Below are positions 6,543-16,900 of a stretch of DNA of 64,000 nucleotides, piece by piece. The notes under the pieces are model-generated. The model was not told the DNA's origin and ran no database searches. It worked only from the letters and a program-made list of their open reading frames with translations. Made by a program: the position numbers and the translations under genes. Each line of letters begins with the position of its first letter. Position 1 is the stretch's first letter. Source of the stretch: DASXTK01 sp050744325 (GTDB taxonomy: Bacteria > Actinomycetota > Acidimicrobiia > Acidimicrobiales > VFJN01); assembly GCA_050744325.1 (NCBI GenBank), contig JBOGHK010000221.1, forward strand, positions 1-64,000. The letters run 5' to 3'.

Positions 6543-9500
6543 CGATGTGCTCCTTTGAGGTGTCCCCCGGTGCGATGCCCGCGCTGACTGCCGCCGTCGC
6601 GGCTGTCGGTGGTGTGGCTGCCGCCGTCGCGGCTGTTGGTGTCATGTCGACACGTTCGAAGGCGACCAGACGGTCGCCGACGCGCGCGACGTTCCCGTCG
6701 ATCTCGGTGACCTCGTAGTCGCGGGGCCGACCACCCAATCCCCGGCCGGTGGCCTTTGCCACGGCTTCCTTGATCGACCACAGGCAGGTCAGCCAGGTGT
6801 CGCGGTCGTAGCCGCCCGGCGGCCGCAGCGCCTGCTCGCCGGGCGTCAGGACCAGCTGCTCGAAGTTCGCCCGGCGGGGCTGGACCCGTTCGAGGTCGAC
6901 GCCGACGTCGATGTCCTCGGCGACGACGGCGACGGCGACCTCGTCGACATGCGCCAGCGATACCCGGAGGTCCACGTCGAAGGGGCCTCGGACCAGCGGC
7001 CGGCCGGCGGCGTCGTTGGCCACCACCACCTCGGCCGGGAACAGCGGCCCCTGGCGCCGATCCCACAGCCAGCGGCGTACGGCGTCCTTGACGGCGATCC
7101 GCCCCAGCAGGAACTGGCGTTGGGCGAGCGGGTTGCGGCCGTCGTAGTCGACACGTTCCTCGCGGCCCAGGTAGCGCCGCATCACCAGGTCCCGGGTGGC
7201 GGCCTCGGGCCAGCGTTCGACAGCGATCGTGTAGCCCTCGCGGCGCTCGGACATCCCCGACCGCTCAGGCCACTTCAAGGTCTCGAACACCCGGACGTCG
7301 GTGCTGAAACGACGGTCCTGCCAGCCTGTGATGTGGCACCACAGGCGGTCGTCCACCACCAACGCCAGGTCGGCGCGCAGCACGCGGTCGTCGACGTGGT
7401 CGATGGCCACGGTGCAGTCCACCAGCGTGCCGGGCGCAGGATGGGGACCGAACAGCTCGATCCGCCCGATGGAGGTAGGGAGCACCAACCGGCTCGACGT
7501 CGCCTGCGCGGAGAGCCAATGGCCCATGAGCTGTCCGGCGTTGTCGAGCAGCCCGCCGGGCGCGGACGGCGTCCGGAGCACCGCTCGTGAGCCGTTGTCG
7601 GCGAGCGTCAGGAACTCCTCGACGCCCTGATACGCGGGCCCGTGGAACATGTGCCGATCGGCGTAGAACCGGGTGGCGTCGATGTGGCTCGGCTGGCCGT
7701 TGTGCAGCTGTAGTGGGGCCGGCGCCGGCCCAGACGGGTAACCCGGCGCGAGGATCACCGTGGCTCGGGCGTGACCGTCGATCGTTGCCTTGACCCGGAC
7801 GCTGCCCGGCGGGTCGGTGGGCGGTGAGTGCTCGATGGTCGTGGCTCGCAGGGTCACCTCGGTCGGCGGGTCCACGGTGAGCCAACGGAACGCCGCCACA
7901 TCCTCGACGGCCACAGGGACCAGGTCAGGGCACAGCTCGACCGCGGTCGCAGTCACCATCTCGACGATCCCGGTCATCGGGACCAGTGGAAAGCGGTCCT
8001 CGCCGTGCGGCCAGCCATCGCGCTGGCGGAAGAACGCGTGGTCGGCCCAGGCCGGTTCGAGCTCCAGCGACAGCCGCTGCGTGCGGACCAGGCCGCTGAC
8101 GGGCATGGCACCTCCGGCGCCGGTGGCGGCCGGCACCGGTGTGGCGGCGGTTGACGGAGCGTTCGGGCCTTCGTCGGTCCTGAGCACCGCGCCGTCCGAG
8201 GGCTGGAATCGTGCGGCCAGGGGGGTGAGGTCGCGTATCAGGCGGCTCCCGAGGTCGAGCACGGGAGCGCGCACGGTCGTCGTGTTGCCGGGTGCGGCCA
8301 GCCGATCGAGCCTTACCGGTCGGCCCTCCACCCACAGGGCCGCGGCGACCTGGCCGAGTTGGTCGAGGCCCGACCGCTTGGCCGAGCTCGCGGCCACGGC
8401 GACCGCGTCGCGGTCGCGCAGCGTGTCGTCGACGAAGCCGACCAGGTTGCCCACGCCCACCTGGAGGAACACCCGCGCGCCGGCATCGTGGAGGGCGAGG
8501 ACCAGCTCACGGAACCGCACCGGCTCGACCAGATGTCGGGCCGCGAGCGCCCGCAACGCGCCGGGCTCGGCCGGGTAGGGCCGGCACGTGGTCGCGGACC
8601 ACAGCGGCACCGACGGAGCATCCAGGGTCAGCGAGCCGAAGACCCGGCGCAGCGCGGGGATGTGCTCGGCGAAGAGAGGGGAGTGGAACCCCGATCGGAA
8701 CGGCAGCTCCTGGGTCATGATCCGGCGCGCCCGAGCCCTGTCGACCACCGTCTCGATCTCGTCGGGCGGGCCGCACACCACCGACTGGTGCGGGCAGTTG
8801 TCGTGGGAGACCGCTGTCCGTTCGAGCCCTTCGATCAGCGCTCGCGCGGTGTCGACGCCGGTGCCGAGGGCCAGGAACACGACGTCGGCCACCTGGACGG
8901 CGCCTGGGCGGAGCTGGTCGAGGAACCCGTCGATGCGGTCCTCGGGGATGACACCGGTCGCGAGCTCGCCGCTCCACTCGCCGAGGCTGTGGCCCGCCAC
9001 CAGGTCGGGCACCACGTCCAGCTCGGCGAGCGCGCGGTGCAGGAGGCGGCCGACGGCGATGATCCCTCGGGACTGCCGCTCCAGGCTCGGGGCCTGGGCG
9101 AGCACGGGGTCGTGCAGCGGCGCGGCCAGCTTCACCAGGTCGAAGTGCTCGGCGAGGTCGTCGACCTGGGGTTCGAACGTCGGCTCGACGCCGGGGAACA
9201 GGAACGCGAGCTTCCCGCCGCCACGGAGCAGGCCCTCCGGTTCGAACCACACCCCGTTGCGGCCACGCCAGGGGCGACCCTGGGCCACGACCTGTTCGGC
9301 GAGCTGCAGGCGCCGGGCGTCCACGTCGACGATCGCGAGCCGGGCCGGGCCGTCGCCGAGTGGGGGGTCGGTGATCGAGGGTGCCGGGCGCGTGCTCGGG
9401 GCGGCGGTCCATGCCGCCAGGCGCGCGGCGACCTCGCCGACGTCGGCGCCCGCGACCAGCAACGTCGGGGGGAACGCCGGGCCCGACCCCGGCACGGTCA

Positions 9501-10935
9501 CAGAACGAGGGGAGCGGACCGGCCGGCGTGGGTTGTGCTCCTCGAGCACCAGGTGGGCGTCGATGCCGCCGAACCCGAAGGCGTTGACCCCCGCCCTCCG
9601 TGGCCCGTGGTCCGATTCCCACGGCTCGGCCTGGTCGATCAGCCGGAACCGGGTCTCGTCGAGCAGCGGATGCGGGTCGTCGCCGTGCAGCGTGGGCGGC
9701 AACACGCCGTGGTGGAGCGCCAGGACAGCCTTGGCCAGACCCGCGGCGCCCGCGGCCGGCATCGCGTGGCCGATCATCGACTTGATCGAGCCGAGCCCGG
9801 CGCGCGGCCGGCCCGACCCGTCGACGGCCCCGAACACCTCGCGCAGGCAGACCAGCTCGGCCTGGTCACCGGCCGGCGTGCCGGTCCCGTGGGCCTCGAC
9901 CATCCCGACGGTGGCGGGATCGAGCCCGGCTGCATCCCACGCGAGACGCAACGCGCGGACCTGGCCGGCGACGTCTGGGCGCATCATGCTGCCCGACCGA
10001 CCGTCGGAGGCGACCCCGGAGCCACAGATCACGGCGTAGATCCGGTCGTCGTCCCGCTCGGCGTCGGCCAACCGCTTGAGCACGAAGAACCCCGTGCCCT
10101 CGCCGATCAGCACGCCGTCGGCGTCGCGGCTGAAGGGCCGGATGCGCTGGCTGGGCGACAGCGCTCTGAGCTGGGTGAAGACGCTCCAGAGCGTGACGTC
10201 GTGGCAGTGGTGCGCACCGCCGGCCAGGACCAGGTCGCAGCGGCCGCTGTGCAGCTCGCGCAGGGCGTGGTCGACGGCGAGCAAGGTCGACGCGCAGGCG
10301 GCGTCCACCGTGTAGGCGGGCCCTTGCAGGTCGAACCGGTTGGCGATGCGCGAGGCCGCAAGATTCGGCACCAGCCCGATCGACGCCTCCGGCCCCCGGC
10401 GCCCCAGGCGGGCGATGAACTCGTCGCGGACCTGGTCCACCTGCCCGGGACCGACCTCGGGCATCAGGGCATGCAGTGCCTCGACCAGCTGCTGGGCGAC
10501 GTGGACCCGCTGGTCCAGCCGGGCCAGGCCGGCGGTGCGGTAGCCGCCCCGCCCCACGATGACCCCCACCTTGTCGGGTGGCACCCGGCGGTGTGCGCTG
10601 CTGCTGTCGTCGAGCGCCGCCGAGGCCTGGGCGAGCGCCAGGAACTGGTCGGGCTCGCCGCCCTCGACGGCGATCGGCATCACCCCGAACGCCGTCGGGT
10701 CGAAGCGGGCGACCTCGTCGACGAAGCCGCCGCGCCGGCAGTAGAAGCGGTCGACCCCCGCTCGGTCTGGGTCGTAGAAGACGGGGTCCCACCGCCCCGG
10801 GGGCACGTCGGAGATGGCGTCGAGGCCCTGACAGATGTTCGACCACAGCGCGTCGACGGTCGGCGCGCCAGGAAAGAGGCATCCCATCCCGACGACGGCG
10901 ACCCGCTCGGCAGCCACGGCACCTGTGCTACCCAC
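6517..10935 (-). CDS. Iterative synthase subunit 2: KS-AT-DH-phosphopantetheinyl transferase
   Basis: This 1472-residue protein resembles PfaC of polyunsaturated fatty acid synthases fused to its activating PPTase. The ketosynthase spans about 10-468 with Cys214 (DAACAST), His349 (EAHGTGT) and His390, so it looks catalytic, not a chain-length factor. The acyltransferase spans about 575-845 with GHSLGE (Ser650) and FHS (His751). The double-hotdog dehydratase spans about 950-1210 with His966 (WADHAFF) and Asp1131 (LLDNAGQLMG). The C-terminal Sfp/AcpS-type phosphopantetheinyl transferase spans about 1235-1470 with GVDLE and WSIKEA. GTG 10935 overlaps the upstream subunit by 8 bases. Enediyne PKSs also end in DH-PPTase but form one chain with an internal ACP, so PUFA-synthase kinship fits better. 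Confidence 0.88.
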   Translation of the reverse strand: MGSTGAVAAERVAVVGMGCLFPGAPTVDALWSNICQGLDAISDVPPGRWDPVFYDPDRAGVDRFYCRRGGFVDEVARFDPTAFGVMPIAVEGGEPDQFLALAQASAALDDSSSAHRRVPPDKVGVIVGRGGYRTAGLARLDQRVHVAQQLVEALHALMPEVGPGQVDQVRDEFIARLGRRGPEASIGLVPNLAASRIANRFDLQGPAYTVDAACASTLLAVDHALRELHSGRCDLVLAGGAHHCHDVTLWSVFTQLRALSPSQRIRPFSRDADGVLIGEGTGFFVLKRLADAERDDDRIYAVICGSGVASDGRSGSMMRPDVAGQVRALRLAWDAAGLDPATVGMVEAHGTGTPAGDQAELVCLREVFGAVDGSGRPRAGLGSIKSMIGHAMPAAGAAGLAKAVLALHHGVLPPTLHGDDPHPLLDETRFRLIDQAEPWESDHGPRRAGVNAFGFGGIDAHLVLEEHNPRRPVRSPRSVTVPGSGPAFPPTLLVAGADVGEVAARLAAWTAAPSTRPAPSITDPPLGDGPARLAIVDVDARRLQLAEQVVAQGRPWRGRNGVWFEPEGLLRGGGKLAFLFPGVEPTFEPQVDDLAEHFDLVKLAAPLHDPVLAQAPSLERQSRGIIAVGRLLHRALAELDVVPDLVAGHSLGEWSGELATGVIPEDRIDGFLDQLRPGAVQVADVVFLALGTGVDTARALIEGLERTAVSHDNCPHQSVVCGPPDEIETVVDRARARRIMTQELPFRSGFHSPLFAEHIPALRRVFGSLTLDAPSVPLWSATTCRPYPAEPGALRALAARHLVEPVRFRELVLALHDAGARVFLQVGVGNLVGFVDDTLRDRDAVAVAASSAKRSGLDQLGQVAAALWVEGRPVRLDRLAAPGNTTTVRAPVLDLGSRLIRDLTPLAARFQPSDGAVLRTDEGPNAPSTAATPVPAATGAGGAMPVSGLVRTQRLSLELEPAWADHAFFRQRDGWPHGEDRFPLVPMTGIVEMVTATAVELCPDLVPVAVEDVAAFRWLTVDPPTEVTLRATTIEHSPPTDPPGSVRVKATIDGHARATVILAPGYPSGPAPAPLQLHNGQPSHIDATRFYADRHMFHGPAYQGVEEFLTLADNGSRAVLRTPSAPGGLLDNAGQLMGHWLSAQATSSRLVLPTSIGRIELFGPHPAPGTLVDCTVAIDHVDDRVLRADLALVVDDRLWCHITGWQDRRFSTDVRVFETLKWPERSGMSERREGYTIAVERWPEAATRDLVMRRYLGREERVDYDGRNPLAQRQFLLGRIAVKDAVRRWLWDRRQGPLFPAEVVVANDAAGRPLVRGPFDVDLRVSLAHVDEVAVAVVAEDIDVGVDLERVQPRRANFEQLVLTPGEQALRPPGGYDRDTWLTCLWSIKEAVAKATGRGLGGRPRDYEVTEIDGNVARVGDRLVAFERVDMTPTAATAAATPPTAATAAVSAGIAPGDTSKEHIVAWTLTDR

Positions 10936-13900
10936 GTTCGGTGAGGTCCTCCAGCGTCAGACCGGGCTGGTCGGTGGGGTGCTCGGGATCGCGGTCGTCC
11001 GGCTGGCCGGCGACGCTGGCTCGGGCGAACGTGCCCGGCGCGGTCGGTGGCCTGGCCTCGAGGGCGTAGGGCTCGGCACGCATCACGATCACCTGCGCAG
11101 GCTCACCCGGCAGCGTCGCCATCTCGTTCATCAGGGCGCGAACGCCTTCGGCGGGCTCGACCAGACCGACGCCGCGACGCGCGTACTCGCGCTCGAGCTC
11201 AGGTGTCACCATGCCGGTGGCCGCCCATGGCCCCCAGTCGATGCTCACGACCCGCCGGCCGCCGGAGCCGTCGAAACGCAGGGCGAGCTCGTCGAGAGCG
11301 TCGTTCGCCGCGCTGTAGTCGACCTGGCCGCGGTTGCCGAACACACCGCTCACGCTGCCGAAGAACACGACCAACCGGGTGTCGGTCCCGAGGTGATCGA
11401 GCAGCGTGCGTGCCGCCGTGACCTTGGTGGCGAACACCCGGTCGAAGCTCTCGTCGCTCTTGTCCCTGGCCAGTCGATCGTCGAGGACGCCAGCGCCGTG
11501 GACCACGGCGTCGATCCGGCCGTGGCGTGCCCGGATCCCGGCCAGGACCAGGCCCAGCGCGTCGGGATCCCGCACGTCGACGGGGTGGTAGTCCACAGCG
11601 GCGCCGACCGAGTGCAGTGCGTCCAACGTGGATCGCACCTCGCGCGCTGCGAGGATGCGGCTGCACGCCGCCTCGATGTCGGAGGGGCTCCGCAGCTCCC
11701 CGACCTCGATCAGCACGCGGCGCAGCGCCATCCGGTCGGTCGCCGCCGCGGTGTGCGGGTCCTCGTCGGTGGGCAACGGGGTGCGGCCGAGCAGCTCGAG
11801 CCGGCAGCCGGTGGTCGTCGCCAGGGCGATCGCCGCCCGCGCCGTGATGCCCCGGGCGCCGCCGGTCACCACGACGACGGACCCCTGGTTCAGGGGCAGC
11901 GCGGGGACCTCTTGCCCCAGTGGCAGCCCCTTGACCACCCGCCGGGTGGTGCGCACCCCGTTGCGGTAGAGGATCGAGGCGGGCCCGGCAGGATCGAGGA
12001 CCTCGTCGGCCAGCAGCCGTGCCATGACCTTGGGGGTCTGGCCAGGAGGGACCTCGACGACACGTACGTGCTTGTCGGCGAGCTCGCGGGCGATCGACCG
12101 CATCAACCCGCCGACCCCGGACACCGCCGTCGAGGTGGTGTCGACATAGGTGGCCGCTGCGGCGACGATCGTGGTCGCCCGGCCGTCGATCGCCGGTCGA
12201 AGGGCAGCGAATACGTCGCGGGCGTCGACGGGGTCGACCGGGTCGGCGGCGCCCAGGTGGACGACGACGTCGACGGTGGCGACCCGGGCGGCCACGTCGG
12301 TCGGCAGCGGACGCCGGGGCGCGCCCCGGTGTGTCGGGACGACCTCGACGGTTGCCCCGGCCTGGGTCAGCCGGCGGCAGAGCTCGTCCAGGCCGTCCCA
12401 GGGGTCGGCGAACACCACGGCTCGCTGGCCCGCGAGCGACGCGACGGGCAGGGCCGGGGCCAGCGTCTCGGCTTCGAGCACGAATCGCCGCGTGACCAGC
12501 TCGCGCGGGTCCGTCGGGGGCGTGCCGTCGGGAGCGATACGGCCGGGGCTGTGAGCCGGAGCCCGGTTGGCGCCGGCAGTCGTACCGGTGGTGCCTGGCC
12601 TGGCCGGGGAGCCCGAGTCGGCGGGACCGACCGTCCCGATCGGCCCGACCGGGGCCCCGTCGGCGGCAGCACCCGGTGCGGTCGCGACCACAGGCCCGGT
12701 CGTCGCCCGGGTGGGGCTGCCGTGGCCGGCGTCGTCCTGGGCGTCGATCCAGGCGACGATCGCTCGCAACGACTTGAGCTGGGCCAGCTCCTCGACCACG
12801 GCCTCGTCGACGCCGCCCCCCTCGGCGTTGCCCACCGGATCGGTGCCCGGCAGGCCCACGCGATCGGCCAGCTCGCCGATGATCTCGATGCGCTTGATCG
12901 AGTCGATGCTGAGGTCGGCTTCGAGGTCGAGGTCGGGGTCGAGCATCTCGCGGGGGTAGCCCGTCCGTTCGGCGACGACGTCCACGATCGCCGTCAGTAG
13001 CTCGGCGCCGTGCAGCGTGGAGGGCTGGGAGGTGTCAGAGAGGTCAGAGGTGTCGGCCGTGGCGGTCGCCGGCCGGGTGGCGGCCGCGATCGGATCGAGC
13101 GACCGGTCGCTCGCGGCGACCTCGACCGTCGTTTGGGTCCCGTAGCCGGGATCGTGGCCGTTGCCGTTCGCCGAGCCCGCCACCGACGCAAGGGCTGGCG
13201 CGAGGTCGTGGGCTGGCGTCGCCCGGTCGTGGCGGCCGTCGGGGGACGACGCGGGCCGAGCGTCCGTCCCGATGCCGGTCGCGCCGGACAGCGGCGCCGG
13301 CACCGGCAGGGGGCTCGGCAGGTCAACTAGGTCGGCGGCGGCCGCACGATCGCCGAGGTAGCTCAGCATCACGTCGCGTTGGGCGTCGGCGAGACGCTGC
13401 ATCGTGCGCAGGTACTCGAGCACCGCGGTGCTCGAATCGGCGGGCGGGCTCGGCGGCCGGGCCGGGCCGTGGTCCATCATCACCTCCGGGATGCGGTCGG
13501 CGGGCTGTAGGCCACCGGTGACCGGCTCGCCGTCGTGGGTACAGACAAGGTGGCCACTGAGCCGCCAGCCCGGCGCCGCCACGGGCAGGCTGCTCAGATC
13601 GAGACGTTCGGCGCGATCGGCGAACAGGGGTCGGACGTCGACCGGCACCCCGGTGCAGGCCAGGTCGGCCAGCGATCCCAGGAGTCGACCGATGCCATGC
13701 TCGCCGGGGGCGTCGATGGCCACAGCCAGGTGCGGGCGGTCGCCGAGGATGCGGTCGACGAGCTGGGTCAGAGTCCGCCCGGGGCCCGCCTCCACGAAGA
13801 CCCTGGCACCGTCGGCGTACATGGCCTCGATCTGGTCGACGAACCGGACCGGCTCGCCGAGCTGACGCGCCAGGGTGGCGCGGACGGCGTCGGCCTCGCG

Positions 13901-16900
13901 GGGATAGGGCGCGGCCGTCGCGTTGGACCACACCGTGTGCCGTGGCTCGCGCACGGGCCGATCGGCCATCGAGGCCGCGAGAGCCCCGGACGCCTGAGCG
14001 ACCAGCGGACTGTGGAACGCGGCGGCGACGTTCAACCGCTTCGCGCTGATCTTCTGCGCCGCCAGGTCGGCGACCAGGGCGTCGACCGCGGGGGTCGGCC
14101 CGGCGACCACGGTCTGGCGCGGGCCGTTGTGGTTGGCCACCACGACGTCGGCCGGCAGCCGTCGTCGGACGTCGCCGGCGGCGAGCGCGACGGCCGCCAT
14201 CGCGCCGGCGTCCCGACCGAGCGTGGCGGCGGCATCGACCATGGCGGCCGCGCGGGCATGGCTCAGGTCGAGCAGCGTGGCGTCGTCGATCGCGCCAGCC
14301 GTCGCGAGCGCCACCAGCTCGCCGTAGCTGTGGCCGGCGGCCATGTCGGGCTCGATGCCGAGGCTGCGAAGCAGGCGCGTGGTGGCGAGACCGATCAGCC
14401 CGAGGGCGGGTTGCGCCGCCCGGGTGTCGGTCAGCGCGTCGATGTGCGCCGCACGCTGCTCCGTGCTGAACGCCGCCCCGGGGAACATGGTGGCGACGAG
14501 GTGCGGGTCGGCGTCGCTCAGCACCGATTGCAGGCGCGGGAACGCGACCAGCAGATCGGCCAGCATGCCCGGCCGCTGGCTGCCCTGGCCGGGATGCAGG
14601 AAGGCGAGCCTGCCCGCCTGGGCTCCCGGCCCACAGTGGCGGGAGGTGGCGCGGTGCAGCCCCGGCGCGGATCCGCCGGTCAGCACCGCGGCGGCCTGTG
14701 CGGCGAGCTCGGCCAGGGACCCGGCCACGAGCGCGTAGTGCACCTCACCCGCGCCGGACGTCGAGACGGTGAACGCCAGGTCGCGTAGCCGATGCCGCTC
14801 GCCGCCCGGGTCGACGCCGACGATGCGCTCGAGGGTGGTCCGCAGCTCGCCGAGGCGCTCGCGGGCGTCGTGATCGGACGGCGCCCGGACCAGGAACAGC
14901 TCGACCGGCCAGACGGCCATGCCGTGCGACGGCCGGTCGTCGTCGCGGTGCGCACGCAGGACCGCGTGGAAGTTCGTCCCCCCGAACCCGAACGCGCTGA
15001 CACCCGCCTGCCGATCGGCCGTCGGCCACGGCGCGGGACGGTCGAGGAACCGGAAGGGGCTGTCCCCGGCCCGGTAGTAGGCGTTCGGCTCCTCGATGTG
15101 CAGTGTGGGAGGCAGCACGCCCGCGTGGAGCGCGTGGGCCACCTTGATCAGCCCGGCCAGCCCGGCCGCGCACTTCGTGTGGCCGATCTGCGACTTCACC
15201 GACCCGAGCACGGTCCGGTCCGCCACCGCGTCGGCGGCCGAGAACACGCCCGTCAGGGTGGCGAGCTCGGCACGGTCGCCGACGACCGTGCCCGTGCCGT
15301 GGGCCTCGACGAGGCCGACGCTCGCCGGCGAGAAGCCGGCCTGGCCGTACGCCCGGACCAGCGCCCGCTCCTGGCCCTCCGGCCGGGGCGCGGTCAGGCC
15401 GAGATGGCGCCCGTCGCTGGACCCGGCGATGCCGCTCACGACCGCGTAGACGCGGTCGCCGTCGCGCTCGGCGTCCTCGAGCCGCTTGAGCACGACGCAG
15501 GCCACGCCTTCGCCCAGCGCGATCCCGTCGGCCGACGCGTCGAAGGTGCGGCAGCGGCCGCGCGGCGACAGCGCATGCACCGACGCGAACAACAGGTAGT
15601 CGTTGATGCCGTTGTGCACGTCGGCTGCGCCACACAGCACCAGGTCGCTCGTGCCGCCCACGAGCTCCTTGCAGGCCGCGTCGAGCGCCGCGAGCGACGC
15701 GGCGCAGGCGGCGTCGACCGTGTAGTTGACGCCGCCGAGGTCGAGCCGGTTGGCGATGCGCCCGGCGATCACGTTGGTCAACACGCCGGGGAAGGAGTCC
15801 TCGGTCGGTGTCGGCAGGTGTGCGTCGAGCTCGGCGGGTAGCGCGCCCACGTAGTGCCCGAACGCAGCGCGGAACCCGTAGGCCCCACCGAGGTCGTTGC
15901 CGTTCTCGGCACCGAAGATCACTGACGCCCTGGCCCGGTCGAAGGGGCGACGGTCGTAGCCGGCGTCGGCGAGCGCCCGGCCCGCGACCTCCAGGCTGAG
16001 CAGTTGCACCGACTCGATCGATGCCAACGACCGGGGCGGTATCCCGTAGGCCAGAGCGTCGAAGGGCACCGCCGGCACGAACCCGCCCCACTTCGAGGGT
16101 GTCCGGCCGTTCGGCCTGGTCGTGGCCTCGGGGTCGTAGAACGCCTCCGCATCCCACCGATCGGCCGGCACCTCGGTCACGCTGTCGACCCCGTTGACCA
16201 CGTTGGCCCAGAACTGGTCGGTGTCGGGGGCACCGGGGAAGACGGCCGCCATCCCGACGATGGCCACGTCGACGGGCCGAGCCGGTTCGCGGACCTCGAC
16301 CGGGCGTGTCCGGCCGGCGGCACATGCGGCCAGGTGCTCGGTCGCGCCGGCGCTGACATCGCGGTGGAGCTGGGCGATGGTCGTGCGCTCGCGCCGAAGC
16401 GTGGCCACCTGGCCGATCATGAACATCCCGTCGCGACGTTGCGCCTGCTGGTCGAGCTCGACGAGCTCGGCTCCGTCGCGGGCGACGCCCTTGCTCGCGA
16501 CCCGCAGCCGCCCGAGGTTGAGGGCCTCGAGCTCGGCCCACATGTCCTGCGCGGGGACGCCGGCGGCCTCGAGCTGGGCCTTGCGGGCCGAGAAGGCCCG
16601 GACGTAGGCGGTCTCGACGCAACGGGTGGCGTGGCCGGGTGCGGTCTCCAGGAGCACGGTCGTGTCACAGGCCTGGGCGACCTCCTGGAACATCGGCGTG
16701 ATCGCGCCCGTCGACACGGCCTCGTCGGTGAACAGGTAGGCAGTGCCCATCAGCACACCGATCCGCGCGCCGCGTGCCGTGAGTGGCGCCGCGATCGCCG
16801 CGACCATCGCGGCCGACCGGGCATCGTGGATGCCGCCGGCGAACAGGACGTCGAGGTCGTCGAGGGCGTCGTGGTCGAGCAACCGCTCGATCTGCGCCTC

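Noticed and set aside
9532..10908. Second ketosynthase as a chain-length factor
   Set aside because: The active-site cysteine and both histidines are present, so it is probably catalytic.
8359..10944. An 861-codon open frame on the plus strand opposite the KS-AT-DH-PPTase gene
   Set aside because: It is antisense to a gene with intact catalytic motifs. Long antisense frames are expected at about 70% G+C, and it shows no family pattern.
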